Assembly (NCBI GenBank): GCA_964433635.1
Contig: CAYSSG010000005.1
Span: forward strand, 1-64,000
Direction of reading: 5' to 3'
DNA: 64,000 nucleotides
From: CAYSSG01 sp964433635
Lineage (GTDB): Bacteria; Atribacterota; Phoenicimicrobiia; Phoenicimicrobiales; Stramentimicrobiaceae
A program made the position numbers and the translations under genes. This document shows, piece by piece, positions 1-8,551 of the stretch; the first letter of the stretch is position 1; every line of letters begins with the position of its first letter. Below the pieces are notes generated by a model. That model saw only the letters and a list, made by a program, of their open reading frames with translations. It did no database searches and was not told the DNA's origin.

Positions 1-102
1 TATTATCAGCCGGATCAATAGATTGTAATTTTAAATACTGATTCAGCTTTCTGATACTGGTCATGAGAATACAAAATTGAGTTTGCTTCAGGGATGTGGA
101 GT
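1..102. other. window edge, no gene recognised
   Basis: The first hundred bases hold no ORF that I can assign. Reading frame 1 gives six codons and then a TAG at 19-21, which could be the last residues of a gene that lies outside the window, but that is too short to identify. The rest looks like an AT-rich upstream region of ftsH. Confidence 0.4.
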
Positions 103-131
103 TTGTCTTTATAATTGAAATATGCTAAAAT
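103..131 (+). promoter_or_regulatory. probable promoter of ftsH
   Basis: A TTGTCT -35-like hexamer (103-108) and a TAAAAT -10-like hexamer (126-131) are separated by 17 bases. They lie about 65 bases upstream of the ftsH start. The match is moderate and by eye only. Confidence 0.4.
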
Positions 132-194
132 GACCTTGCTTTAGATTTTGATGAATACAACTATCTTTATCTATCTTTTTCGAAGGAGAAAAAT

Positions 195-2042
195 TTGGCT
201 AAGTTAGACCCGAATCAATTTAAAAACAGAAATTTCAAAAATGCTGGTTTATACCTGTTAATATTAATTGTAGTCATTTCTATTCTCAGTTCTTTTTTTG
301 AACCGGGTTCTTCGGTCAGTCAATTAACTTATTCTCAGTTTCTCAGTGAAGTTGAGCGTAATAATGTAACAAGTATTACCATATCCGGCGATACCATTTC
401 CGGAGTACTAACCAATAATCAACAATTCTCTACCTATTTGCCTGATGATCCTGAGTTAATGAATATACTGCGCAGTAAAAATATTAATATTGAAGCTAAA
501 CCACCTGTCGAACTGTCCTGGTGGATGCGCATTCTTTCCTCTCTCTTACCCATGGCTCTGATTATCGGTATCTGGATCTTTATGATGAGGCAGATGCAGG
601 GTGGGGGGAACAAGGTCATGTCTTTTGGGAAAAGTCAGGCTAAATTACTGGGCAAAGAGGTCCCCCGGGTTACTTTTGCCGATGTAGCCGGTGTGGATGA
701 AGCAAAAGAAGAATTACAGGAAGTCATTGACTTCCTGAAAAACCCGGCTAAATTTAATCAGCTTGGTGCTAAGATTCCCAAGGGAGTTTTGCTCTATGGC
801 CCTCCCGGAGCCGGCAAAACCCTGCTGGCGCGTGCTGTTGCCGGAGAGGCAGGCGTTGCCTTTTTCAGCATCAGCGGTTCGGATTTTGTGGAGATGTTTG
901 TGGGAGTCGGTGCTTCCCGGGTTAGAGATTTGTTCAAGCAGGCCAAGACAAATAATCCCTGTATCATTTTTATGGACGAAATTGATGCCGTTGGTCGTCA
1001 CAGGGGTGCCGGTTTAGGTGGGGGTCATGATGAAAGAGAACAAACCCTGAACCAGTTGTTAGTAGAGATGGACGGCTTTGACCAGAATACCGGTGTCATT
1101 CTGATTGCGGCTACCAACAGGCCGGATGTTTTAGACCCTGCGTTATTAAGGCCCGGACGCTTTGATCGGAGAATTGTCGTGGACCGTCCTGATTTAATCG
1201 GTCGTGAGCAGATACTGAATGTTCACGCGAAAGGAAAACCGCTGGCCAAAGATGTCGATTTGAAAGTACTGGCCAGGAGAACGCCGGGATTTGTAGGATC
1301 GGATTTGGCTAACCTGATGAATGAAGCTGCTTTATTAGCTTCCCGAAAAGGGAAAAAGGACATTTCAATGGAAGAATTTGAAGCCTCTATTGACCGGGTG
1401 ATTGCCGGTCCGGAGAAGAAGAGCAGGATTATGAATGAGAAAGAAAAGGAGATTGTTGCTTTTCATGAATCAGGTCATGCACTGGTAGCCAAACTGTTAC
1501 CAAATTGTGATCCGGTGCACAAGGTATCCATTATCCCCAGGGGCAGTGCCGCACTTGGTTATACCCTGCAATTGCCCACAGAAGATCGTTACCTCATCAG
1601 CAAGTCTGAATTAATGGAAAGATTGAGCGTGCTGCTGGGAGGAAGAGTTGCAGAAGAGCTTATCTTTGAGGATATAACGACCGGTGCACAGAATGATCTG
1701 GAAAGGGCTACCAAGATTGCCCGTCAGATGGTTACCGAATTCGGTATGAGCGAATCAATTGGTCCCATGACCCTGGGCAGAAAACAGCATGAAATCTTTT
1801 TAGGCAGAGATATTTCGGAAGACAGAAATTACAGTGATGAAATTGCCTTTCAGATTGATAAGGAAGTGGAAAAGATTATTCAGGATGCCTATAATAAAGC
1901 AAAAGAAATATTAACTAAGAACAAAAGAAAATTAAAGAAAATTGCTGCAACCTTAATAGAAAAGGAAACCCTGGAAGGTGAAGAACTTGATAATCTTTTA
2001 AAGGGTGCAAAACTTGCTGTCGGGCAACAGATCGGTGCATAA
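195..2042 (+). CDS. ftsH: ATP-dependent zinc metalloprotease FtsH
   Basis: Membrane-anchored AAA+ protease that unfolds and degrades damaged membrane proteins and short-lived cytosolic regulators. The 615-residue length is typical. Two membrane segments (about residues 17-35 and 110-130) enclose the extracytoplasmic domain. They are followed by an AAA+ module with Walker A GPPGAGKT (202-209), Walker B IIFMDEID and the SRH region with RPGRFDR. The C-terminal M41 peptidase domain carries the zinc motif HESGH near residue 424. The start is TTG at 195, chosen because the Shine-Dalgarno AAGGAGAA lies 5-12 bases upstream. It stands alone, and the next gene on the same strand belongs to a transport operon. 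Identification is secure. Confidence 0.97.
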   Translation: MAKLDPNQFKNRNFKNAGLYLLILIVVISILSSFFEPGSSVSQLTYSQFLSEVERNNVTSITISGDTISGVLTNNQQFSTYLPDDPELMNILRSKNINIEAKPPVELSWWMRILSSLLPMALIIGIWIFMMRQMQGGGNKVMSFGKSQAKLLGKEVPRVTFADVAGVDEAKEELQEVIDFLKNPAKFNQLGAKIPKGVLLYGPPGAGKTLLARAVAGEAGVAFFSISGSDFVEMFVGVGASRVRDLFKQAKTNNPCIIFMDEIDAVGRHRGAGLGGGHDEREQTLNQLLVEMDGFDQNTGVILIAATNRPDVLDPALLRPGRFDRRIVVDRPDLIGREQILNVHAKGKPLAKDVDLKVLARRTPGFVGSDLANLMNEAALLASRKGKKDISMEEFEASIDRVIAGPEKKSRIMNEKEKEIVAFHESGHALVAKLLPNCDPVHKVSIIPRGSAALGYTLQLPTEDRYLISKSELMERLSVLLGGRVAEELIFEDITTGAQNDLERATKIARQMVTEFGMSESIGPMTLGRKQHEIFLGRDISEDRNYSDEIAFQIDKEVEKIIQDAYNKAKEILTKNKRKLKKIAATLIEKETLEGEELDNLLKGAKLAVGQQIGA

Positions 2043-2046
2043 AAAA

Positions 2047-2055
2047 TGGTATAAT
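2047..2055 (+). promoter_or_regulatory. possible extended -10 element for the peptide transporter operon
   Basis: TGGTATAAT (extended -10 form) lies just after the ftsH stop and about 170 bases before the binding-protein gene. No convincing -35 was found at the usual distance, so this is tentative. Confidence 0.3.
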
Positions 2056-2223
2056 AACATAGAATAAGAGTATCATGATTTTGCCTGGATCGATTATAAG
2101 AGAAATGAAGCATGGAATAAAAATAAGAACAATGGTTAGAAAAGGGGGTGGAAGAAAAGGATAAATAGATTATAAGTAATTTTTTTGTTTCATTCTGGAA
2201 AGAAACGAGAGGAGGAAAAGATT

Positions 2224-4077
2224 TTGAACAATAAAATATTATCAATTATTTTAGCTTTATTATTGGTTGTGGGCATGGGAACTGTTGCAACAGCCCAGAC
2301 ACCAAACCCGGACAGGCTGGTCTATGCAGTTATTGGTGGACCGGAGACCATGGACCCCCATTGGAGCTATGACACTGCCAGTGGGGAGATTATCTTCCAG
2401 GTGTATGATAACCTGATTGCCTATGACGGAGAGAGTATTGAAAAAATGGTACCCATGCTTTCTACCGAAGTACCTTCTGCCGAGAATGGATTCGTTTCTG
2501 AGGACGGGTTGACCTATACCTTCCCAATCAGGAAAGAAGTCAAATTCCATAATGGAGCCGTTTTGACACCGGAGGATGTGGAATACAGCTTTGAAAGAGG
2601 CATTATCTTTGACCGTGCCGGGGGTCCCTGCTGGATGCTGATAGAACCTTTACTGGGTGCAGGAACGATTGAAGACCTGGCTGTTCAAGTCGCAGGGGTA
2701 GAAAACTATGCCGACATGTTCGTTGACGAACAGCTGAATGAAGAATATAAAGATGCCCTGACAAAGGTTTTTACGGATTATGTAGATAAGGCAGTTGAGG
2801 TAGATGGGGATAATGTTGTATTCCATCTGGCCCAGTCCTATTCTCCGTTTTTGAACATCCTGGCTCATGGTGGCGGATGGGCAGCCATCATTAACAAAGA
2901 ATGGTCCATCCAGCAGGGTGCCTGGGATGGAAAGGCAGATACCTGGTGGAATTACCATGATCCACAAAACGAAAGAGACCCACTCTATAGTGTAGCAAAC
3001 GGAACAGGTCCCTTTAAGCTGACCAGATGGGTTCCGGAAGAAACCATCATGCTGGAGAGATTTGATGATCACTGGAGAGGGCCTGCCAGGCTGAAAGAAG
3101 TTGTCTATCAGTATATCAATGAATGGACGACCCGGAAACTGATGCTGCAGAGGGGTGATGCGGATATCTGCTATGTCCCGGTCACCAATATGAACGAAGC
3201 GGAGACCATGGAAGGAGTCGAACTGATTAAGGGTTTACCCACATTAGCCAATACATCAACCAGTATGCCCTGGCTCCTGAATGCAGAAGGCAATGCCAAC
3301 CTGGGAAGCGGTAAGCTGGACGGTGAGGGAATTCCCCCCGATTTCTTCTCGGATATTCATGTCCGGAAAGGATTTTCCTACCTGTTCCCCTATGATGTCA
3401 ATATTGAAAAATCAATGCAGGGACAGGCCAAGCGCAATCCCGGACCCTTCCCTGATCCCTTATACGGTTATACAGATGATCCCGAAATGTACTACGAATT
3501 TGACCTGGCAAAAGCCAGAGAGGAATTTCAGCAAGCCTGGGGTGGAGAGCTCTGGGAAAAGGGATGCAAATTCAACATCTTCTATAATGAAGGGAATGAT
3601 GTCCGTAAAAATGTTTGTGATATGCTTTCCACCTATGCCCGGATGGTGAATCCCAAGTTCGAGCTTACTCCGGTCGGTGTTCAGTGGTCATCCTACCTGA
3701 AGATGTTCCTGGCCGAACAGGTTCCCATGTACACCATCGGCTGGCTGGCAGATTACCCCCATCCCCACAACTGGGCACCTACCTACCTGGGGAGTAATGG
3801 AACATACAGCGGTTATTACGGAAAGATCTATACCGATTGGGCTGAAGAGAATATAGATCCGCTGATCGAAAAGGCACTGAAGTCAGTTGATCCGGAAGAA
3901 CAGAAGAGCATCTATGAAGAATTGACCAGAATAGCTCATGATCAGGCTGTAGCCCTGTATCTGTACCAGCCCATCGGAATCCATGTCCAGAGAGACTGGG
4001 TCAAGGGGTGGTACTACAATCCGGTCATATCCGGTATGCCGGCAGGTGCTGATTTCTACTATATCTATAAAGAATAA
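2224..4077 (+). CDS. ABC transporter substrate-binding protein, peptide type (SBP family 5)
   Basis: Extracytoplasmic solute-binding protein that delivers oligopeptides (or another family 5 ligand) to the permease encoded downstream. The start is TTG at 2224, with GAGGAGG eight bases upstream. This gives a classical signal peptide: MNNK, then a hydrophobic run (about residues 5-20) and a likely cleavage near ATA-QTP at residues 23-25. An upstream in-frame ATG at 2185 would put charged residues ahead of the signal peptide and was rejected. The mature part has the DppA/OppA family pattern (LVYAVIGGPETMDPHW near the N-terminus, then a conserved G-P-hydrophobic stretch). Length 617 aa. It is first in an operon with two permeases and two ATPases. 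The exact ligand cannot be read from sequence. Confidence 0.9.
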   Translation: MNNKILSIILALLLVVGMGTVATAQTPNPDRLVYAVIGGPETMDPHWSYDTASGEIIFQVYDNLIAYDGESIEKMVPMLSTEVPSAENGFVSEDGLTYTFPIRKEVKFHNGAVLTPEDVEYSFERGIIFDRAGGPCWMLIEPLLGAGTIEDLAVQVAGVENYADMFVDEQLNEEYKDALTKVFTDYVDKAVEVDGDNVVFHLAQSYSPFLNILAHGGGWAAIINKEWSIQQGAWDGKADTWWNYHDPQNERDPLYSVANGTGPFKLTRWVPEETIMLERFDDHWRGPARLKEVVYQYINEWTTRKLMLQRGDADICYVPVTNMNEAETMEGVELIKGLPTLANTSTSMPWLLNAEGNANLGSGKLDGEGIPPDFFSDIHVRKGFSYLFPYDVNIEKSMQGQAKRNPGPFPDPLYGYTDDPEMYYEFDLAKAREEFQQAWGGELWEKGCKFNIFYNEGNDVRKNVCDMLSTYARMVNPKFELTPVGVQWSSYLKMFLAEQVPMYTIGWLADYPHPHNWAPTYLGSNGTYSGYYGKIYTDWAEENIDPLIEKALKSVDPEEQKSIYEELTRIAHDQAVALYLYQPIGIHVQRDWVKGWYYNPVISGMPAGADFYYIYKE

Positions 4078-4133
4078 AATCACGAGCAAGCATAATTTTC
4101 ACTAGAAGTGATATCTATTCGCTCAGTAGCATA

Positions 4134-4173
4134 GCGATGGAGTGGAAATGAATAAGATCTTCCACTCCATCGC
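4134..4173 (+). terminator. 14-bp stem-loop between binding protein and permease genes
   Basis: GCGATGGAGTGGAA pairs perfectly with TTCCACTCCATCGC across a 12-base loop. It is followed by ACTTTTA rather than a long T-run. In transporter operons such hairpins typically give partial termination or protect the abundant binding-protein mRNA. That role is inferred. Confidence 0.6.
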
Positions 4174-4257
4174 ACTTTTAGTATTGTCTTTATTTTTACT
4201 TCTAGTTAAACCTGTCAATCCAAAATTTGATAAAAATTTTTAAAAGGAAAAAGAAAG

Positions 4258-5295
4258 ATGTTGTCCTATATCATCAGACGTCTCTTGATTCTCCCTTTCA
4301 TATTATTAGGAGTTACTTTCCTGATATTCTGTCTTTTTTCACTTTTAAGTCCCATGGAGAGGCTGGCAACCTATATTAACGATCCCAGTGTCCTGAAAAA
4401 TCCCCAGGCAGCCCAGCGGTTGATCGATAAGTATCACCTGGATGACCGGTTTCCTGCCGGTTATATTTACTGGGTGCAGTCGTTAGTGAGGCTTGATTTC
4501 GGCTGGTCCCCCACTGCCAACCAGCCGGTCTGGGAGGCAATTAAGCAACGGCTTCCGGCTACCATGGAGCTGGTTTTCTATTCCGTCATACCGGTGATTC
4601 TGGTGGGCATCTGGTTAGGGATCATTTCAGCGGTGCATCACAACGATCTGCTGGACCAGGCCATTCGGGTCACAGCGATCATTGGCTGGTCTTTGCCTAC
4701 CTTTATCTTTGGCTTATTGGTATTATTTATATTTTACGGCATTTTGGGGTGGTTGCCCCCGGGACGGTTGAGCACCTGGGCACAGTATATTGTCTATACC
4801 GGGGACAGTTTCAAAAGCTATACTCATTTCATAACCATCGATTCCCTGCTCAACGGACGCCTGGATATTTTCTGGGATGCCCTGAAACATCTGATTGCAC
4901 CGATTATTACCCTGTCTTATATCTCCTGGGCTTATCTACTGCGCATTACCCGTTCCAGTATGCTGGAAACACTGCGGAAGGATTATATCCGGACTGCCCG
5001 TTCCAAGGGGGTTGATGAGAAAACAGTTGTCTATCGGCATGCCCGGAAAAATGCCATGATCCCGGTGGTAACAGTGGCAGGCATGATGATTATCGGTATG
5101 CTGGGAGGCGTCGTTATCACCGAGACCGTATTTACCTATCCCGGATTAGGTTACTGGGCTGCATCTTCTGCCCAGCAGCTGGATTATGGTTCGGTCATCG
5201 GTTTTGCCCTGTTATTTGCCTTTATGATGGTTCTTGGAAATTTAGTTGTTGATGTTTCCTATGCCCTGATTGATCCCAGGGTCAGATTGGAGTAG
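4258..5295 (+). CDS. dppB: peptide ABC transporter permease, DppB/OppB type
   Basis: First of two membrane subunits forming the transport channel. 345 aa. The N-terminal segment MLSYIIRRLLILPF is the hallmark start of the DppB family. About six hydrophobic helices follow. The cytoplasmic coupling (EAA) loop is recognisable around residues 242-270 (DYIRTARSKG, then a downstream NAMIPVV). The ATG has AAAAGG upstream. The dppC homologue starts six bases after its stop, so the two are co-translated or nearly so. The substrate is inferred from the family only. Confidence 0.93.
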   Translation: MLSYIIRRLLILPFILLGVTFLIFCLFSLLSPMERLATYINDPSVLKNPQAAQRLIDKYHLDDRFPAGYIYWVQSLVRLDFGWSPTANQPVWEAIKQRLPATMELVFYSVIPVILVGIWLGIISAVHHNDLLDQAIRVTAIIGWSLPTFIFGLLVLFIFYGILGWLPPGRLSTWAQYIVYTGDSFKSYTHFITIDSLLNGRLDIFWDALKHLIAPIITLSYISWAYLLRITRSSMLETLRKDYIRTARSKGVDEKTVVYRHARKNAMIPVVTVAGMMIIGMLGGVVITETVFTYPGLGYWAASSAQQLDYGSVIGFALLFAFMMVLGNLVVDVSYALIDPRVRLE

Positions 5296-5301
5296 TGAAT
5301 A

Positions 5302-6237
5302 ATGAACCGCATCATCAGAAAATTACTCAGTAATTCAACCTCTCTGGTTGGTTTACTACTGCTCTTGGCATTTATCATGATTGCGGTTTTTGCCCCCATG
5401 ATTGCGCCTCCCTTATTTCCCGATCCCTATCAGATTCCCCGCATGTCCTGGGATGTAGAACCACAGCCGCCCGGATTTTCCATGTCGGAGGATATGAGAT
5501 TTGTCTATGAGAGTCTGGGAGAGCCCATCACCAGAGAAAAAGCCATTTTCGGCACAGCCCAGGGCGGATATGATATCTTCTACGGTCTGATATGGGGAAC
5601 CCGAACGGCATTTCGTATTGGCATCATTACAGTGACTTTTTCTATGTTCATCGGGATTGTGTTAGGCTCCGTTGCAGCCTATTTTGGCGGCTGGCTGGAT
5701 GAGGTATTAATGCGCGTTACAGATATCTTTCTCTCCATTCCCTTTCTGGTTGCAGCCATGGTCTTGACGACCATTCTGGGAAGAGGTCTGGATAAGGTGA
5801 TGATAGCCCTGGTCTTCTTTGGCTGGATGGGATATGCCCGGGTCATCAGGGGAAGCATCTTGTGTGCCAAGGAGGAAACTTATGTGACCGCTGCAAGGGC
5901 ACTTGGAGTCAAAGATTTTAATATCATCACACGTCATTTACTGCCCAATACCATCTTCCCGGTACTGGTGCAGGCCAGCATGAATATCGGTTCTATGGTG
6001 ATCACCGCTGCGGCTTTAAGTTTTCTGGGTGTAGGTGCACCCCTGGGTTATGCCGATTGGGGACAGATGGTCAGTTTTGCCCGAAACTGGATTATCGGTT
6101 CACCGGGAAATGCTGGAGAATACTGGTATGCGGTATTTTTCCCGGGAGTCTTTATTGTACTCTTTGTCTTAGCCTGGAATTTAGTGGGTGATACGCTGAG
6201 GGATATTCTTGATCCTCGTCTAAGGGGTGAGCTGTAA
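5302..6237 (+). CDS. dppC: peptide ABC transporter permease, DppC/OppC type
   Basis: Second channel subunit, 311 aa. It has an N-terminal transmembrane helix (about residues 16-36), a long extracytoplasmic stretch unusual for its Trp/Pro/Met content (residues 37-95), then the BPD transport domain with five helices. The EAA coupling loop is YVTAARALGVKDF from residue 194, followed by RHLLPN. The stop codon TAA shares its last A with the ATG of the next gene (TAATG), which indicates translational coupling with the ATPase gene. Confidence 0.93.
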   Translation: MNRIIRKLLSNSTSLVGLLLLLAFIMIAVFAPMIAPPLFPDPYQIPRMSWDVEPQPPGFSMSEDMRFVYESLGEPITREKAIFGTAQGGYDIFYGLIWGTRTAFRIGIITVTFSMFIGIVLGSVAAYFGGWLDEVLMRVTDIFLSIPFLVAAMVLTTILGRGLDKVMIALVFFGWMGYARVIRGSILCAKEETYVTAARALGVKDFNIITRHLLPNTIFPVLVQASMNIGSMVITAAALSFLGVGAPLGYADWGQMVSFARNWIIGSPGNAGEYWYAVFFPGVFIVLFVLAWNLVGDTLRDILDPRLRGEL

Positions 6238-7271
6238 TGGCTGAAAATAATCAACAAAAAATATTACAGGTAAAGAATTTGAAGACCTATTTTTTTACCG
6301 AAAATGGAATTGTGAAAGCAGTTGATGGTGTTGATTTTGAGGTATATCAGGGTGAGACTCTCGGACTGGTCGGCGAATCGGGTTGCGGCAAGAGTGTCAC
6401 CGCCTTTTCGATTGTAAAATTACTGGACTATCCCGGTAAGACAGTAGAAGGCCAGGTTTTGTTTAAAGGTGAGGATTTACTGAAAAAAAACGAAAGACAG
6501 ATGCGCCGGATCAGGGGAAAAGAGATTTCCCTGATTTTTCAGGAACCCATGACCTCTCTGAATCCTGTTTTTACGATCGGTTTTCAGATTACAGAGGCAC
6601 TGGAGATCCATTTCAGGATGGGAAAAGAGAAAGCCCGGGAAAGAGCGATCCAGCTTTTAGAAAAAGTAGGTATTCCCATTCCGGAACAACGCATTGATGA
6701 ATACCCTCATCAGTTAAGCGGCGGGATGAGACAGAGGGCGATGATAGCCATGGCTCTGGCCTGTGATCCTGACCTGTTGATTGCGGATGAACCCACTACC
6801 TCTCTGGATGTTACCATTCAAGCGCAGATATTAGAATTAATGAAATCTCTATTAAAACAATTTAACAGTTCATTGATTATGATTACCCATGACCTGGGAG
6901 TGATTGCCGAGATTGCCGATCGCATTGCGGTGATGTACGCAGGCAAAATTGTGGAATACACTGATACCCGGTCGATATTTTATGCACCGCTTCATCCTTA
7001 TACCTTTGGTTTGCTTACTTCCATCCCCAGATTGGATATGGAAATTGAAAAACTGGAGTCCATACCTGGTGCGGTTCCCGATCCATTACATTTTCCGGAA
7101 GGATGTAAATTTCATCCGCGCTGTATCTTTGCCACAGAAAAATGCCGAAAAGAAGAACCACTGCTTGTGGAAGCTGAAGATAAGCATTTAGTTCGCTGCT
7201 GGCATATTGAAAAGGTGAGGCAGGAAGCAAAAAAGATGGCATTTACCGGGAGGTTAGCAGTAAGTGAATAG
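6237..7271 (+). CDS. dppD: peptide ABC transporter ATP-binding protein, DppD/OppD type
   Basis: One of two nucleotide-binding subunits that power the importer. Visible motifs: Walker A GESGCGKS (46-53), Q-loop FQEPMTSLNP, signature LSGGMRQR, Walker B with D184-E185 (ADEPTTSLDV) and the switch His in ITHDLG. The C-terminal oligopeptide/dipeptide extension carries CKFHPRC and a later CRKEEP; these spaced cysteines bind a 4Fe-4S cluster in characterised members. Length 344 aa. It overlaps the upstream gene by one base and the downstream gene by eight. Confidence 0.95.
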   Translation: MAENNQQKILQVKNLKTYFFTENGIVKAVDGVDFEVYQGETLGLVGESGCGKSVTAFSIVKLLDYPGKTVEGQVLFKGEDLLKKNERQMRRIRGKEISLIFQEPMTSLNPVFTIGFQITEALEIHFRMGKEKARERAIQLLEKVGIPIPEQRIDEYPHQLSGGMRQRAMIAMALACDPDLLIADEPTTSLDVTIQAQILELMKSLLKQFNSSLIMITHDLGVIAEIADRIAVMYAGKIVEYTDTRSIFYAPLHPYTFGLLTSIPRLDMEIEKLESIPGAVPDPLHFPEGCKFHPRCIFATEKCRKEEPLLVEAEDKHLVRCWHIEKVRQEAKKMAFTGRLAVSE

Positions 7272-8232
7272 TCCATTAGTCAGTGTCAAAAATTTAGTCA
7301 AATATTTCCCCATCAAAAAAGGTGTTTTTAGAAAGACAGTGGGCTGGGTGAAAGCCGTTGATGATATCAGTTTTGATATCTACAGTGGAGAAACATTGGG
7401 ATTAGTCGGAGAATCCGGTTGTGGAAAATCCACCACTGCCATGACCATGCTACGATTGGAAGAACCAACCGGGGGAGATGTCATCTTTCAGGGAAAAAAT
7501 CTTGCTAAGATCAGCAAGAGCCAGATGAGAAAATTCCGCAAAGATTTACAGGTCATATTTCAGGATCCTTACAGCTCTTTAGATCCCCGGATGAAGATAA
7601 AGAATATCATTGCAGAAGGACTGGCTGCTCATCACATGTTAAATACCGGAAAGAGATATCAGAAGGTGGGAGAAATCCTGGAAAGGGTAGGGATTGTTCC
7701 CGATTATATGGATCGGTTTCCCCATGAATTCAGTGGCGGACAGCGGCAGAGAATCGGGATTGCACGTGCTTTAGCCCTGGATCCCAAGATGATTATCTGT
7801 GATGAAGCGGTTTCAGCACTGGATGTCTCTATCCGTTCACAGATCATCAATCTATTCAAGGATTTACAAAAAGAGTTTCAACTGACCTATCTTTTTATCG
7901 CTCATGACCTGAGTGTGATTAAATACATCAGTGACCGGGTTGCTGTGATGTATCTGGGTAAAATTGTTGAAATTGCGCCAAAAGATATTTTTTTCCGGAA
8001 GACGCTACACCCCTATGCCCAGGCATTAGTTTCTGCCGTTCCGGTTCCCAATCCGGATTTTAAGAAGAAACGTATTATTCTGCAGGGTGATGTACCCAGT
8101 CCGGCCAATCCACCCAAAGGCTGCCGTTTTCATCCCAGATGCCCGAAAGTAATGGATATCTGTTCCCGGGAAGAACCTCTCTTAAAGGAAATTGAAAAAG
8201 ATCATTATGTAGCCTGTCATCTTTATAAATAG
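7264..8232 (+). CDS. dppF: peptide ABC transporter ATP-binding protein, DppF/OppF type
   Basis: Second ATPase of the heterodimeric engine, 322 aa. Walker A GESGCGKST (49-57), Q-loop FQDPYSSLDPRM, signature FSGGQRQR, Walker B with CDEAVSALDV and the H-loop AHDLSV. The C-terminal part has the same cysteine-bearing extension (GCRFHPRCP, DICSREEP). The start is GTG at 7264, preceded by GGGAGG and overlapping the dppD end by eight bases. This is the last gene of the operon. No strong terminator follows before the tRNA-Arg promoter. Confidence 0.95.
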   Translation: MNSPLVSVKNLVKYFPIKKGVFRKTVGWVKAVDDISFDIYSGETLGLVGESGCGKSTTAMTMLRLEEPTGGDVIFQGKNLAKISKSQMRKFRKDLQVIFQDPYSSLDPRMKIKNIIAEGLAAHHMLNTGKRYQKVGEILERVGIVPDYMDRFPHEFSGGQRQRIGIARALALDPKMIICDEAVSALDVSIRSQIINLFKDLQKEFQLTYLFIAHDLSVIKYISDRVAVMYLGKIVEIAPKDIFFRKTLHPYAQALVSAVPVPNPDFKKKRIILQGDVPSPANPPKGCRFHPRCPKVMDICSREEPLLKEIEKDHYVACHLYK

Positions 8233-8283
8233 GTTCCATCACTGATTTTATAACCTGTCAGGATTTTATTCAGCAATTTCAAA

Positions 8284-8312
8284 TTGAGAATCGAATGCTT
8301 TTATGTTAAAAT
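8284..8312 (+). promoter_or_regulatory. promoter of tRNA-Arg
   Basis: TTGAGA (8284-8289), a 17-base spacer and TAAAAT (8307-8312). The predicted transcript would start about 12 bases before the tRNA. Confidence 0.6.
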
Positions 8313-8331
8313 AGGTTTCGGTAAAAACCGA

Positions 8332-8407
8332 GCGCCCGTAGCTCAATGGATAGAGCAGGGGCTTCCTAAGCCCCGTGTTGGAAGTTCGACTCTTCTCGGG
8401 CGCTCCA
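8332..8407 (+). tRNA. tRNA-Arg (anticodon CCT)
   Basis: Full cloverleaf: acceptor GCGCCCG pairs with CGGGCGC. The anticodon stem GGGGC/GCCCC holds loop TTCCTAA, so the anticodon is CCT and reads AGG. T-arm loop TTCGACT. CCA is encoded at 8405-8407. It is the nearest upstream gene to argS. Confidence 0.95.
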
Positions 8408-8551
8408 CAGTTATTTCCCACTGATGGTATGGTTCCTTATAAAGATTTCAAAATTTTGCGAGGATTACAGGTCTATTTGAAATGTAACTTTCTGATGACT
8501 TTGACCATCAGGAATGTAAAATAGGAGAGGAAAAAATGGAGGAAACGCATA

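Noticed and set aside
2185..2223. Upstream ATG start for the peptide-binding protein
   Set aside because: It would place charged residues before the signal peptide, and the strong GAGGAGG fits the TTG at 2224.
1889..2245. Antisense ORF of 118 codons over the ftsH end
   Set aside because: No ribosome-binding site and low-complexity translation; it is a shadow of ftsH coding sequence and an AT-rich spacer.
8408..8551. T-box riboswitch before argS
   Set aside because: No T-box core sequence or anticodon-like specifier stem with downstream terminator was found; only a small hairpin is present.
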